Assembly: GCF_014306625.1 (NCBI RefSeq)
Contig: NZ_JACRYL010000010.1
Location: 108,642 to 172,641, forward strand
Reading direction: 5' to 3'
Source: Pedobacter fastidiosus
GTDB taxonomy: Bacteria; Bacteroidota; Bacteroidia; Sphingobacteriales; Sphingobacteriaceae
DNA length: 64,000 nt
Translations under genes and position numbers: made by a program
Notes under the pieces: model-generated
The model's database searches: none
What the model was told of the DNA's origin: nothing
Seen by the model: only the letters and a program-made list of their open reading frames with translations
In this document: one piece after another, positions 55,601 to 64,000 of the stretch
Numbering within the stretch: position 1 is the first letter of the stretch
Layout: every line of letters begins with the position of its first letter

Positions 55601-57212
55601 AAAAATACCGATCATAAGGGCTGGCGTGGCTGCATTGTTACAAGCAAAATTGCCAAATCCATCATGGTTTAGGGGATATCTAGGCGTACAGTACAATGTG
55701 TTGGGCGGCCTGATCAAAGGACGTGCAAATTTCAAGGTTCAATTGGGCAATGAATGTAAAATAGTGGGAGGAGGTCAGGAAAGCCCAGTAGGCATAAATG
55801 TAATTTCGGATATTTCGCCAAAAGCCAAAGAAGGAGTCGATGTATTTGCCGCACCACAGGCCGCGTTTAACTTCCCTGTTGAAAAGGATATCCCGATTAC
55901 AGATGAACAGGGCACCAAAACATTTAAGATAAAACTCGAAAAATTTGAACTGACAAAAGCAGGTCTGCCAATTGCAGGGAGACTCGAATGGAACTCGGGC
56001 AAAGATGCCGTTTCTTTTATCTCATCAGAGATACTACCCCCAAATTCAGATCTTAAAGTTTATGCAAAAGTAAGTTTTATGGAACTGAAAGGCGGCAGCT
56101 GGCAAACCGTTTACATGGATGGCAAAAAATCTGAAGAAGAGAAATCAATTGATTTTAAAACGGGGGCGGCACCAGAAATAATCCCGCTTACCAACGTAGA
56201 ATATAGCTGGCCAGTTGTTGAACAGCGGAATTTCTATAAATCTGAAAGTACCGCCGGCTATGTACAGCTTAAACGCGGACAGACCTATTTGTTTACTGTT
56301 CCTGGCTTTAAACAGAATTTAACGTTTAAAAAGGAAAATGGTAATGCCGTACCTGTGTCTTTCGCATACGATGAAACCAATAAGCGGTTGAAATTTGATC
56401 TGCCATTCATGGATTTAAATAGTATTTATACCTATGAACTGGTAAGTAAGTCACAGGGATCAATTACGGGTAGTACTACAACCGTAATACAGACCACCAC
56501 TGCCGAAGGAGATACCACAAACATTACCAATAAAGCTGCTCAGGATGTGGTTAAGGAAGATGGCGGAAAGGTTATATTGGGCTATACTTTCCATAGCAGC
56601 GCATTCGAAACTTTTGGTGCAAAAGTAAATTCGATATCGGGAACAGTAGGTATAACCAATAAAATATCATCAGATGTGATCAGCATACAGAACCAGGTAA
56701 ATACATATGAGGCATTTGATCTGGCTGAACTTTCGGGTACGGCTTATACCGATAACAAACCTTTATTGCAGCCTATAGCCTTACTTGATAACAATTACTA
56801 TCAACAGGATATTTATCCACGCAATTATCAGCAATATCCTATAGCCAATGATATTTTTATCACCAACCGCGATACGACGGAACTTGGACTTCAGCCTATT
56901 AAATCACTGCCAATTTCATTAAGTTATTTATCAAATGTAGAACAGGGCAATTTTAATACCCAGTTTGTAAATCAGCGTCTTCCATACATCTACGATTTGG
57001 TCAAAATCTATAAATCAGATTTTTTGAACCTGCAAAGCCAAGTGGTAAATCGTTATCTGGGTACTCCTCAGCAGGCAAGTTACGAATGGCTGATCAATGG
57101 ATATTTCCCATTTATGCGCCAGGGCATGTATAAAGTCCAGTACCGATTCATCCTGCCAGACGGAAAAATCGGTACAACGGCTATCGTTCAATACAATAAC
57201 CCAATACAGTAG
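52668..57212 (+). CDS. Very large exported beta-rich protein of unknown function
   Basis: A 1514-residue protein starting at a GTG codon, which is required because no in-frame ATG precedes the signal peptide; a hydrophobic segment (LLSFIISFLCISFSYAQ, about 26-42) ends in a signal-peptidase site after a basic n-region. I recognise no family. Most of it is alternating beta-strand sequence with many glycines (FGGGINIKIKSLGNVDVNVRS, GLNLEGFSGGVYYRMSK-like stretches), suggesting long beta-sheet or barrel-like structure. One helical stretch is at about 720-765 (DLLDEATAVLGDVQDQIQE). The C-terminal quarter is more polar, with PVGINVISD and a beta-sandwich region. Only two cysteines were noticed in CEG and NECKIVG. 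It leads an operon whose next genes are 30, 5 and 40 bp apart, so it likely forms part of the same surface assembly. Confidence 0.85.
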   Translation: MSRKLNKLTPVTITFTLRVRLLSFIISFLCISFSYAQSSKNSDSAKVKRFAINAVAQLDQNNHYTEYLNPTDLNELPIGLKRTVNNITYKIAISSAVFHSTYAELTVFAKVEIPQKPGSLFFGISGLKLSYEGGIIGDAKLMLLGDIPIDINGGNSKVILKGGFNLSNGQAIDDLTYITMDCKGFKELGLAAEVTFPRNLLIPCDNTGEIIKDETKKVTGSFKTVVKDWNDILVNISLPKFQVNKLNDVVFTVSNATIDLSDTQNSPAIAFPPGYELNYMNYPSPAMWRGVYIQTLEVMLPKAFAKRNSATRISFGANNLIIDNNGVSGSFYGKNILPYNEGSASGWKFSVDEFNVDLEANRLVGAGFKGNIGIPIADKDSLKYEAVITTDNKYWLTVAPKGKIDFSIWKAKVTLDSNSYVKLLVDNNKFLPEANLTGRMDIEAGKDSSSTKSLASFKGIEFRALRLKTVAPYLTVEYFGYKGELKLANFPVSIDNIALTATGANASLAFGLKVTLMDEAFKADTRLHLDSKFVQDNGFQKWKFDKVGLSAIEIKGVDIGGVTLNGMINIMQDDPIYGDGFGGGINIKIKSLGNVDVNVRSIFGRKNFRYWFVDGKAKFGNGVPIAGPLNLEGFSGGVYYRMSKMNQNVNSGSSSLMPEYKPDSAMGLGVKAGVMFNITKSEVANGMVEFEMAFNKNGGLSYIGLFGSAKFMGKIPIVGDLLDEATAVLGDVQDQIQEKLKGLSDALKLEKLESIKKLTIDDPQATARDVRTKVDFTEGLGAYVGISYDFQNKTFHANFDIYINAAMGLLRGVGANNRAGYAVLHFAPKEWYVYMGTPTDPIGIQVGLGSFSIKTQSYFMLGTKIPGSPAPPQEVADILGVDMAQLDYMRDLNALGNGRGFAFGSRLSVETGDITFLILYANFKAGVGFDLMLKEYPDAHCEGSSEPIGIHGWYANAQAYAYLQGELGIKVKLWFLKAKIPIIRAGVAALLQAKLPNPSWFRGYLGVQYNVLGGLIKGRANFKVQLGNECKIVGGGQESPVGINVISDISPKAKEGVDVFAAPQAAFNFPVEKDIPITDEQGTKTFKIKLEKFELTKAGLPIAGRLEWNSGKDAVSFISSEILPPNSDLKVYAKVSFMELKGGSWQTVYMDGKKSEEEKSIDFKTGAAPEIIPLTNVEYSWPVVEQRNFYKSESTAGYVQLKRGQTYLFTVPGFKQNLTFKKENGNAVPVSFAYDETNKRLKFDLPFMDLNSIYTYELVSKSQGSITGSTTTVIQTTTAEGDTTNITNKAAQDVVKEDGGKVILGYTFHSSAFETFGAKVNSISGTVGITNKISSDVISIQNQVNTYEAFDLAELSGTAYTDNKPLLQPIALLDNNYYQQDIYPRNYQQYPIANDIFITNRDTTELGLQPIKSLPISLSYLSNVEQGNFNTQFVNQRLPYIYDLVKIYKSDFLNLQSQVVNRYLGTPQQASYEWLINGYFPFMRQGMYKVQYRFILPDGKIGTTAIVQYNNPIQ

Positions 57213-57242
57213 TTGGTAGCTACTTACAATTAGACTAGAAAG

Positions 57243-59387
57243 ATGAAAACAGATAAAATTTGCACCCCATGTAACTATAAACAAAAAATATTTTTTTACC
57301 AAGTCTGGATATTTACTGTCCTGTTGTTTATGGCACAAATAGGTATAGGCCAGCAAAAAGACAAACCAGCCTCAAAACAGAAAGCAGCCATTAAAACAAT
57401 GGCCAGACCTTCCAAAAAAGAAAATGTAATCTACATCCGTTGGGGGGTAACCACAGCAGAAGCCTGGAAAATGAGCAACCAGTACGGTTTTGATGTAGAG
57501 CGCTATACTGTGCTGAGGGATAAGAAAATGCTGGCGAAACCCGAACGTAAGTTTATAGCAAAAGCATTAAAACCAAAACCTCTTGCCGAATGGGAAACTT
57601 TGGCAAAAAAAGACAATTATGCTGCTGTGATTGCACAGGCAATATATGGTAAAGAATTTGAAATGACGGGTACTGCATCAGGTGGACTCACCAATATCAT
57701 GGCGCAGTCTCAACAGCTCGATCAACGTTTCGGCTTCTCATTATACGCTGCAGATATGAGCTTTGAGGGTGCAAAACTGGCCGGTTGGGCTTACACCGAT
57801 GCCGATGTTAAACCGAATGAAAAATATTTTTATAAAATCAAATCGGCAATCCCGGGTAAAACATTAAAAATAGACTCAGCGGGGGCTTATATTGGCTTAG
57901 CTGATTACGAAGAACTGCCAAAAATACAAGAGGTGGCCAGTAATTTTGGCAACAAAACGATAACGTTAAGTTGGGATTACGGAAGATTGGTTGGTGATTA
58001 TAATGCCTACTACATTGAAAAATCAGTTGATGGAGGCAATACTTTTAAAAAGATAAGCGATCTTCCAATAAGCAATATGAATGCAGAGGACGGCAATGGT
58101 ACAAGAAGGATGTACTATATAGATTCTTTGAACAATAACCAGCTTAATTATCAATATCGCATTGCAGGTATTAATCCTTTTGGTGAAATGGGACCTTATT
58201 CGCCAATTTTAGCCGGTAAGGGCAAAACATTGCTGGCTTATGTGCCGAATATCCGAAGCAAGACAATTGATGAGAAAGGTGTTTTAAAAATGAGCTGGGA
58301 ATTTGATGAAAACGGAAATGATCAGATTTCGGGCTTTATATTAAGCCAGGCATTAAAATCAGAAGGGCCGTATAAAGAAGTCGTAAAAAATATTCCGACT
58401 GCCCAACGTAGTTTGAGTTATGATAAACTGGAATCCAGCAATTACTTTACCATAACAGCTGTAGCAAAGGAGGGAGAAGGTCGTACTTCTTACCCGGTGC
58501 TGGTCCAGCCTGTCGATTCGGTTCCTCCTGCAGTACCAACCGGTTTGATGGCCGTAATAGATACAACCGGAAAAGTAAACCTGAAATGGAATGCCAATAC
58601 AGAAAAAGATCTATTGGGCTATAAAATCTACAGGGCACTGGCCAAGGGAGAAGAGGCTGTTCCCCTCGTAGATTCAGTTTGGTATATAAACAGCTATAGA
58701 GATATCCTGTCTCTTAAAATGATGAACAAAAAAGCCTATTACGGAGTTTCAGCATTAGACCAGCGCTTCAATCAATCAGCTATTTCTCCCTTAATCGAAC
58801 TTAAAAAACCAAATATCATCCCACCATCGCCAGCGGTGATCACAAAATTCCGGACAGATTCCGGACGGGTAAGTTTAAAGTGGGTCAACAGTACCGATGA
58901 AGATATTGAAAGCCACGCCATTTACAGGCGGGCGGCACCAGATAGCCCCTGGGTAGAATTAAGGCTTTTTCCGGGAAAACTGACCAATAATTACACTGAT
59001 GAGAAGATCAGATCGGAGAAAAACTACCAGTATGTGGTTGAGGTTAAAGCCGAGGGCGGGCTTAAAACACGTTCTGAAATATTGAGCATCCAAACACCGC
59101 CGAACGCTGCAGACAGACCTATAATTACCCGTTTTTATGCTTATCCAGATGTTACAAACCGCAGAATTGAGCTAAGTTGGGACGATAAGATAATAAAAGT
59201 AAAAGAATATCAAATTTATAAAGCTATTAAAGGAACCCCACTTTCTTTATGGAAAGTGGTTGAAGCACCTCATAAAGGGATTTATGATATAGACCTCAAA
59301 CCAAATACCGAATACGAATATGCCATAATGGCTATTTTGCAAAGTGGTTCTTTTAGTGAAATAAAAACGGTGGGGATTAAATATTAG
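57243..59387 (+). CDS. Exported fibronectin type III repeat protein
   Basis: A 714-residue protein with an N-terminal hydrophobic signal (IFTVLLFMAQIGIGQ) preceded by a long n-region. The first ~220 residues are not recognised (contain IYIRWGVTTAEAWKMSNQYGFDVERY, already FN3-like). Fibronectin type III modules follow: about 230-335 (KTITLSWDYGRLVGDYNAYYIEKSVDGG), 420-515 (VPPAVPTGLMAVIDTTGKVNLKWNANTEKDLLGYKIY), 525-615 (PPSPAVITKF, VSLKWVNSTDEDIESHAIYR) and 620-714 (RRIELSWDDKIIKVKEYQIY). There is no sorting tail. Such modules mediate protein contacts or spacing at the cell surface. It lies 30 bp after the 1514-residue gene and 5 bp before the next. Confidence 0.9.
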   Translation: MKTDKICTPCNYKQKIFFYQVWIFTVLLFMAQIGIGQQKDKPASKQKAAIKTMARPSKKENVIYIRWGVTTAEAWKMSNQYGFDVERYTVLRDKKMLAKPERKFIAKALKPKPLAEWETLAKKDNYAAVIAQAIYGKEFEMTGTASGGLTNIMAQSQQLDQRFGFSLYAADMSFEGAKLAGWAYTDADVKPNEKYFYKIKSAIPGKTLKIDSAGAYIGLADYEELPKIQEVASNFGNKTITLSWDYGRLVGDYNAYYIEKSVDGGNTFKKISDLPISNMNAEDGNGTRRMYYIDSLNNNQLNYQYRIAGINPFGEMGPYSPILAGKGKTLLAYVPNIRSKTIDEKGVLKMSWEFDENGNDQISGFILSQALKSEGPYKEVVKNIPTAQRSLSYDKLESSNYFTITAVAKEGEGRTSYPVLVQPVDSVPPAVPTGLMAVIDTTGKVNLKWNANTEKDLLGYKIYRALAKGEEAVPLVDSVWYINSYRDILSLKMMNKKAYYGVSALDQRFNQSAISPLIELKKPNIIPPSPAVITKFRTDSGRVSLKWVNSTDEDIESHAIYRRAAPDSPWVELRLFPGKLTNNYTDEKIRSEKNYQYVVEVKAEGGLKTRSEILSIQTPPNAADRPIITRFYAYPDVTNRRIELSWDDKIIKVKEYQIYKAIKGTPLSLWKVVEAPHKGIYDIDLKPNTEYEYAIMAILQSGSFSEIKTVGIKY

Positions 59388-59392
59388 AACTT

Positions 59393-62300
59393 ATGAGAAA
59401 GATATATATAGTACTGTTATTGATGTTCGGATGTTTCACAGCTTTTTCTCAGGATTATAAAGCCAGTATCAAACTAGATGTAAGGCCTTCGGGAGGCAAC
59501 TATGGTGACGGTTGTGATAATAAGATCGAAATATACATCAAATTTACAGATGGCTCGGAAGAGGCTATCATACCTTACATAGATTTGAATGACATTCCTG
59601 AAGGGCCATATACACATTACGAGGCAAGTATTGTTTTTCCAGCGAACAAAATACCTTATGCACTCAGAACCAGAACCTCAAGACAATGGAGAAGACTAGT
59701 TGGTGGGTGTGGGGGGAATGGCTCACATCAAAATGCAGATAGAATTTTTGGCATAGGCTATTGTCACAATTATTTTGATGAGGAAGCTACTCCGGGAGAT
59801 GACAACTTTGCCGTATGGTGGACAACCAGAATTACTTTGGATGTTAACCCAGTGGTAGATATTATAAGTCCAGCTAACGGTGCAATTTTCCCCAATGATG
59901 ATAAAATAACCTTAAACGCAACTTCTGGATTTCAATCCTTTGTTTATAACTGGCAATATCGCGTAGGTATTTCAGGTAGCTGGGAAGACATGCCCACTGC
60001 ACTGAATACAAGCGGAAAAGAAACAATCGAATTATCGGGGAAAGATTTATTGGGCGCCAATTTTGACACACTCTATGGAAATTCAAATGTATTCTTTAGA
60101 ATTAAGTATTGTAATAATCTTTACACACCTATACTAACTGTAACACCCCGACTTTCCTCCCCACACATTACTTCGGTTACACAGATACCGAATGTTTGTT
60201 TTGGTGAAAGCAACGGTAGTTTAAAAATACAGTTCGATAGGGCATTGGTAACAGGAGAAACACTGAATGTGCTATTGGAAGACACGCTCAACCACATCAA
60301 CTATCTGGGCAGGTACAATTTAACCGAACTGGAGACCGGCAATACAGTTACTTGGCCTGATTCACTGGCACCGGGGCAGTTTAAAATTTCGGTTATCGGA
60401 AAATTTCCCAATAGTAGTATTGCAACCTATACCGAGGCATCCAGCCACACCGGGCGAACAGGTTTTACCGGACCGACAGCCGTAGGTTTTAACATTTCCA
60501 AAAGGGATGTTTACTGCAACAGCGGCAAAGATGGAACCATTACGATAAATGCAAGTGGAGGCAACGGTGGCTATAAGGTTTTATATAAAAAAGCACAGGA
60601 TGCCACTTATGCAGAAACAGCATTTTCGGCAGCTGTTCAACATATTATAACCGCTTTGGATACAGGTACCTACAAAATAAGGGTGATTGACCAGAGGGGT
60701 TGTTTTACAAAGGATGAATCCGGCAATGAGGTGATCCTTTCCACCACGATTGTACAGCCTGTAGAAGCTTTGCACATTGATTATAAACAGATAACCAACC
60801 CTACGGCTTTTGGTTTTACAAATGGTTCCATCCAAGCTATTATCGTAGGTGGTACCTCTAGTGCAGGTAATTACAATATCGAATGGACGGACATAAATGG
60901 AAATAACCTGACCACTTTTACCAACACCAATAACCCATTTAAAACCACACTGAATAATGTTGGCAATGGCAGATATATCTTAAAAATCACAGATGCAAAT
61001 TATGCACTGGCACAGGCGGCTAATGCGTCCAGTTGCATCGTTATAGATACTTTTACAGTAAAACAGCCAGAACCCTTAAAAGTAGTTGTTGAGCAGTTCA
61101 AATATATATCCTGTAAGGGCGATGCAGATGGGCAGCTTTATGCGAAAGCAAGTGGGGGCATAGAAATATCGGGATCAAAATATATATACGATTGGTCAAA
61201 AGAAATCAATAACGTATGGACAGCCATAAACCAGCCAGACAGTATTATAACCGGATTAAGCATCGGAAATTATAAAGTTAAGATAACCGATGCCAATGGC
61301 ATTACAAAAGAATCAGTTGCGTTTATGCTGTCCGAACCTGTGCCGCTGGCAATAAGTCTTTCTGCAACACCAGTAAACTGCGATGGTAACAGCAATGGAA
61401 CGGCAAAAGCCATTGTAACAGGCGGAACTTTGCCATACCATATTGAATGGAGCAATGGCGATACTACAACCACTATAAGCCAGCTTACGCAGGGCAAATA
61501 TATTGCCTTTGTAAAGGATTCGCATGGATGCGAGATCCAGTCGCAAATTGAAGTAAGCGCTCCAAACCCTATGGTTTTAGCCAGCGAAACTATAAAACAG
61601 CCTACATGTTATGGCAGTTGTGATGCTTCAATAAACTACAACATAAATGGGGGAACCAAGCCTTACCAGTTTCATTGGAGCAATGGTGCCACTACACAGA
61701 ACATCAATAACATTTGTGCAGGTACCTATACACTCCAGATAAGCGACGCACAGGGCTGTACAAAATCTGTAATATATAATATTGTAAACCCCGAGGCGAT
61801 AAAAGTTGATGCAGGCCCGGATGTAACCCTATGCGTAGATCAAACACATACTGTTGATGCTGCCATAGGCGATGCAAATGCTACCTATAAATGGACGAGT
61901 ACCAATGGCTTTATGGGAAATACGGCAAAAATAACCTTGGCAAATGCGGGCACATATTGGATTGAGGCAACCAGCAGTAAAGGTTGTATCGGCCGCGATA
62001 CATTGGAAATCAAAAAAAGTACAGCGGTAATCGCTTCCGAATTTGTAGTATCCACGCAGGCATTTAAAGGAGAAAATGTTAAATTAATTAACATCACTAA
62101 CCCAGCGCCACAAACCGCAGAATGGATTGTGCCTAATACCGTTGCGGTTATTTCCAAAACCAGTGATGAGCTGGTTCTGCGCTTTGCGGAAACAGGAATT
62201 TATACTGTATCCCTAAAAGCGACGGTTGGCGAGTGTACAAAAATATTTACCAAACAGATCAGCGTAATAGAAAGCACATCCTTCAACGATCCGGGTACCG

Positions 62301-62563
62301 TGAAAGATCCTTTCATAAAATCTTTTTCTATTGCCCCGAATCCTAACAACGGCAATTTTTATGCTAAAATAGAGCTTCAGGATATATCTAAAATAAAACT
62401 CAGGTTATTGAACACCATAACCGGACAGGTGATAGATACTCGTGAAGAAAACGGAAGCAGCAGTTATAATTTGCCTTATCATTTAACACTGTCTACCGGA
62501 GTTTATGTAATGGTGCTTGAAACCTCGAAAGAGAACATGGTGTATAAGGTTTTGATCCAGTAG
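59393..62563 (+). CDS. SprB/PKD-repeat surface protein with type IX sorting domain
   Basis: A 1056-residue protein with a signal peptide (to TAFSQ). An N-terminal ~150-residue Cys-containing domain (YGDGCDNKIEIYIKF, GGCGGNGSHQNADR) is not recognised. SprB-type repeats follow between about 355 and 800, e.g. VNCDGNSNGTAKAIVTGGTLPYHIEWSNGD-type units with paired Cys (split here at 20 residues: CDGNSNGTAKAIVTGG, LPYHIEWSNGD) and CYGSCDASINYNINGGTKPY. PKD-like domains lie at about 800-970 (DAGPDVTLCVDQTHTVDA). The last ~80 residues are a type A T9SS sorting domain: FSIAPNPNNGNFY, ITGQVIDT and STGVYVMVLETSKENMVYKVLIQ. It is thus secreted through the type IX system and fixed to the surface, which implies the operon works outside the cell. 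It starts 5 bp after the FN3 gene. Confidence 0.92.
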   Translation: MRKIYIVLLLMFGCFTAFSQDYKASIKLDVRPSGGNYGDGCDNKIEIYIKFTDGSEEAIIPYIDLNDIPEGPYTHYEASIVFPANKIPYALRTRTSRQWRRLVGGCGGNGSHQNADRIFGIGYCHNYFDEEATPGDDNFAVWWTTRITLDVNPVVDIISPANGAIFPNDDKITLNATSGFQSFVYNWQYRVGISGSWEDMPTALNTSGKETIELSGKDLLGANFDTLYGNSNVFFRIKYCNNLYTPILTVTPRLSSPHITSVTQIPNVCFGESNGSLKIQFDRALVTGETLNVLLEDTLNHINYLGRYNLTELETGNTVTWPDSLAPGQFKISVIGKFPNSSIATYTEASSHTGRTGFTGPTAVGFNISKRDVYCNSGKDGTITINASGGNGGYKVLYKKAQDATYAETAFSAAVQHIITALDTGTYKIRVIDQRGCFTKDESGNEVILSTTIVQPVEALHIDYKQITNPTAFGFTNGSIQAIIVGGTSSAGNYNIEWTDINGNNLTTFTNTNNPFKTTLNNVGNGRYILKITDANYALAQAANASSCIVIDTFTVKQPEPLKVVVEQFKYISCKGDADGQLYAKASGGIEISGSKYIYDWSKEINNVWTAINQPDSIITGLSIGNYKVKITDANGITKESVAFMLSEPVPLAISLSATPVNCDGNSNGTAKAIVTGGTLPYHIEWSNGDTTTTISQLTQGKYIAFVKDSHGCEIQSQIEVSAPNPMVLASETIKQPTCYGSCDASINYNINGGTKPYQFHWSNGATTQNINNICAGTYTLQISDAQGCTKSVIYNIVNPEAIKVDAGPDVTLCVDQTHTVDAAIGDANATYKWTSTNGFMGNTAKITLANAGTYWIEATSSKGCIGRDTLEIKKSTAVIASEFVVSTQAFKGENVKLINITNPAPQTAEWIVPNTVAVISKTSDELVLRFAETGIYTVSLKATVGECTKIFTKQISVIESTSFNDPGTVKDPFIKSFSIAPNPNNGNFYAKIELQDISKIKLRLLNTITGQVIDTREENGSSSYNLPYHLTLSTGVYVMVLETSKENMVYKVLIQ

Positions 62564-62603
62564 GGGTTAAGGAGTAAGACAACCCATCTGTTGATTTAAT
62601 ATC

Positions 62604-64000
62604 ATGGATTTTAAAGGATTAGAAAATAGAAGAAGGAACAGTGCAAAAGGAAACAATAAAGTATTGATACAGGAAATGATAAAAAGTATATCAGCGTATT
62701 TTTCGGAAAAATTAACTAAACCATTTTTGCTTTTTTGCCTTATGCTCATTGCATTCTGTTTAAAGGCTCAAACCTATCCGGTGCAGGTAATGCCGGTGCT
62801 TATTCCGCCATATACGCTGCAAACAAGCAGTTACTACAATGGTGCGTCTGAGAGGCTTGCCGTAGTACTTACCAATACCGATTTGCAAAAACCCGTACTG
62901 AGTGTGCGTTTGCGGATGTATATTGAAGGACAGAATGCCAAACTGCAGAGCAGGGACGGAGTATATTACCCAACCATAAATTTAGATGCAGGTGTTCCCA
63001 CACGCATTGCCCTGAGCGACCTAGCACCCTATTTCAATGCCGACAACCTGAACTTTCAGGGAATAACCAGAGCTCAATATATACAGAACGGCAAACTGCC
63101 CGAAGGATTTTACCAGTTCTGTTTCGAGGCGGTAGAGGTTACAACGGGCAAAGTGGTAAGCCGAAAAAGCTGCAGCATGGCCTGGATCAGCTTAAGTGAC
63201 CCACCGTTGTTAAATCTGCCGCGTAAGGGCGAAAGCATTGCAAGCAGAGAAGTACAGAACATTGTTTTTCAGTGGACACCGCGTAGCCTGGGCAGCCCCA
63301 ACAGTGCGTTCAATACCGAATACGAATTTACACTTGCCGAACTCTGGGATACGGGCATAGCGCCCGAGGCCGCATTTGGCACCGTACAGCCATTATACCA
63401 AACCACGGTAAAAACCACAACCCTGCTATTGGGGCCATCAGAACCACAGCTTATTCCCGGCAAGCGCTATGCATGGCGGGTAAGGGCGGTAAGCACTTCG
63501 CCAGCTGGCGACCCGACCGATAGCTACAGGAACAACGGTTACAGCGAAATCTACTGGTTTACCTACCAGAGCAACTGTAGGCCGCCTGTTGGTATAAATG
63601 CCAGTATAACCGGAGGCAGGGCAACCATAACCTGGAGCCCCGATGCCGCAGGCGGAGTGCCCGAGGGCGGTTACACGCTACAATATCGCGAACGCAGCCA
63701 GAGCAGTAGCCAGTGGTATAGCTACAGTACCATAAACCCAAGAATTATGCTGTACGACCTTAAACCGGGACTGACTTATGAGTACCGGGTGGGCAGCAGC
63801 TGTAGCACAGGCTTTACAGGCGACCTGGACGGGGCAACTTATTCCGACCTGCTTACGCTGGTAATGAGCGGCAACGTGGGCGATACCACCACAACCAATT
63901 GCGGTATGATTGCCCCGGAAATCGCCATAGCCAACCGAACGCCCATCACTACATTGGGCATTGGCGATCTGTTTACGGCAGGCAAGTTCCCGGTAAAGAT
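62604..64000 (+). CDS. TANFOR-like fibronectin type III protein, 3' end outside window
   Basis: An ORF open to the right edge (about 465 codons visible). ATG at 62604 is the first start; ATG at 62676 is a plausible alternative nearer the signal peptide (FLLFCLMLIAFCLKAQ). The mature N-terminus TYPVQVMPVLIPPYTLQTSSYYNG and following LVVLTNTDLQKPVLSVRLRMYIEG-type text (here LAVVLTNTDLQKPVLSVRLR) match the TANFOR-domain proteins of Bacteroidota. Fibronectin type III modules follow (about 205-325 and 330-430: TWSPDAAGGVPEGGYTLQYRERS, LYDLKPGLTYEYRVGSSC). Base composition is much richer in GC than in the PUL genes. It begins 40 bp after the T9SS protein and continues the operon. Confidence 0.88.
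   Translation, partial: MDFKGLENRRRNSAKGNNKVLIQEMIKSISAYFSEKLTKPFLLFCLMLIAFCLKAQTYPVQVMPVLIPPYTLQTSSYYNGASERLAVVLTNTDLQKPVLSVRLRMYIEGQNAKLQSRDGVYYPTINLDAGVPTRIALSDLAPYFNADNLNFQGITRAQYIQNGKLPEGFYQFCFEAVEVTTGKVVSRKSCSMAWISLSDPPLLNLPRKGESIASREVQNIVFQWTPRSLGSPNSAFNTEYEFTLAELWDTGIAPEAAFGTVQPLYQTTVKTTTLLLGPSEPQLIPGKRYAWRVRAVSTSPAGDPTDSYRNNGYSEIYWFTYQSNCRPPVGINASITGGRATITWSPDAAGGVPEGGYTLQYRERSQSSSQWYSYSTINPRIMLYDLKPGLTYEYRVGSSCSTGFTGDLDGATYSDLLTLVMSGNVGDTTTTNCGMIAPEIAIANRTPITTLGIGDLFTAGKFPVK

Noticed and set aside
57015..57356. 113-residue minus-strand ORF across the junction of two operon genes
   Set aside because: It overlaps both coding regions in antisense and shows no recognisable protein features.

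Overview
The window looks like chromosome of a Bacteroidota bacterium, most likely a Sphingobacteriaceae member such as Pedobacter. The reasons are: two SusC/SusD pairs with hybrid two-component regulators, lipoproteins with a Bacteroidota-type lipobox, a type IX secretion sorting tail, generally AT-rich coding sequence, and many secreted polysaccharide-degrading enzymes. No tRNA, rRNA, CRISPR array, phage or transposase gene was seen.

Layout. (1) 1-16695: a polysaccharide utilization locus (PUL). A hybrid two-component regulator, cut by the left edge, diverges from SusC, SusD, a SusE-like protein, a GH53 endo-galactanase, a large clan GH-A enzyme and a GH2 beta-galactosidase. The set fits pectic beta-1,4-galactan. 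Its intergenic spaces hold a four-copy tandem repeat array, related palindromes and a 140-bp MITE-like element. (2) 16783-21571, minus strand: a secreted WbsX/GH99-like protein, a GH106-type alpha-L-rhamnosidase and a lone receiver-domain protein. (3) 21789-25556, minus strand: an envelope lipid or glycan gene cluster (SDR, PhyH-type dioxygenase, an unlisted 56-codon ORF, CDP-alcohol phosphatidyltransferase, GtrA, DUF4833). (4) 25994-38111: a second PUL with SusC, SusD, two GH43 enzymes, a clan GH-A enzyme and its own hybrid regulator, probably for an arabinose-containing hemicellulose or pectin side chain. (5) 38240-44741: a signalling block with a histidine kinase/response regulator/hybrid kinase operon, a broken DACNV sensor gene, a Crp-family regulator and a PAS-AraC regulator. 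(6) 44752-52205: an acyltransferase, a frameshifted alpha-L-rhamnosidase-like gene, an AraC regulator coupled to an aldo/keto reductase, and a divergent photolyase/cryptochrome. (7) 52668-64000: an operon of very large exported proteins (1514 aa beta-rich protein, fibronectin type III protein, SprB/PKD protein with a type IX sorting tail, and a TANFOR-like protein running off the right edge). GC content rises towards the right edge.

How it works together. The two PULs would each sense oligosaccharides through their periplasmic propeller regulators, import glycans through SusC/SusD and trim them with exported glycosidases; the rhamnosidases extend the pectin theme. The right-hand operon is the least explained part and the best candidate for an undescribed surface system. 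Two genes (DACNV and the GH78-like gene) are broken, each with a single-base frame slip, so either local gene decay or sequence error is present.
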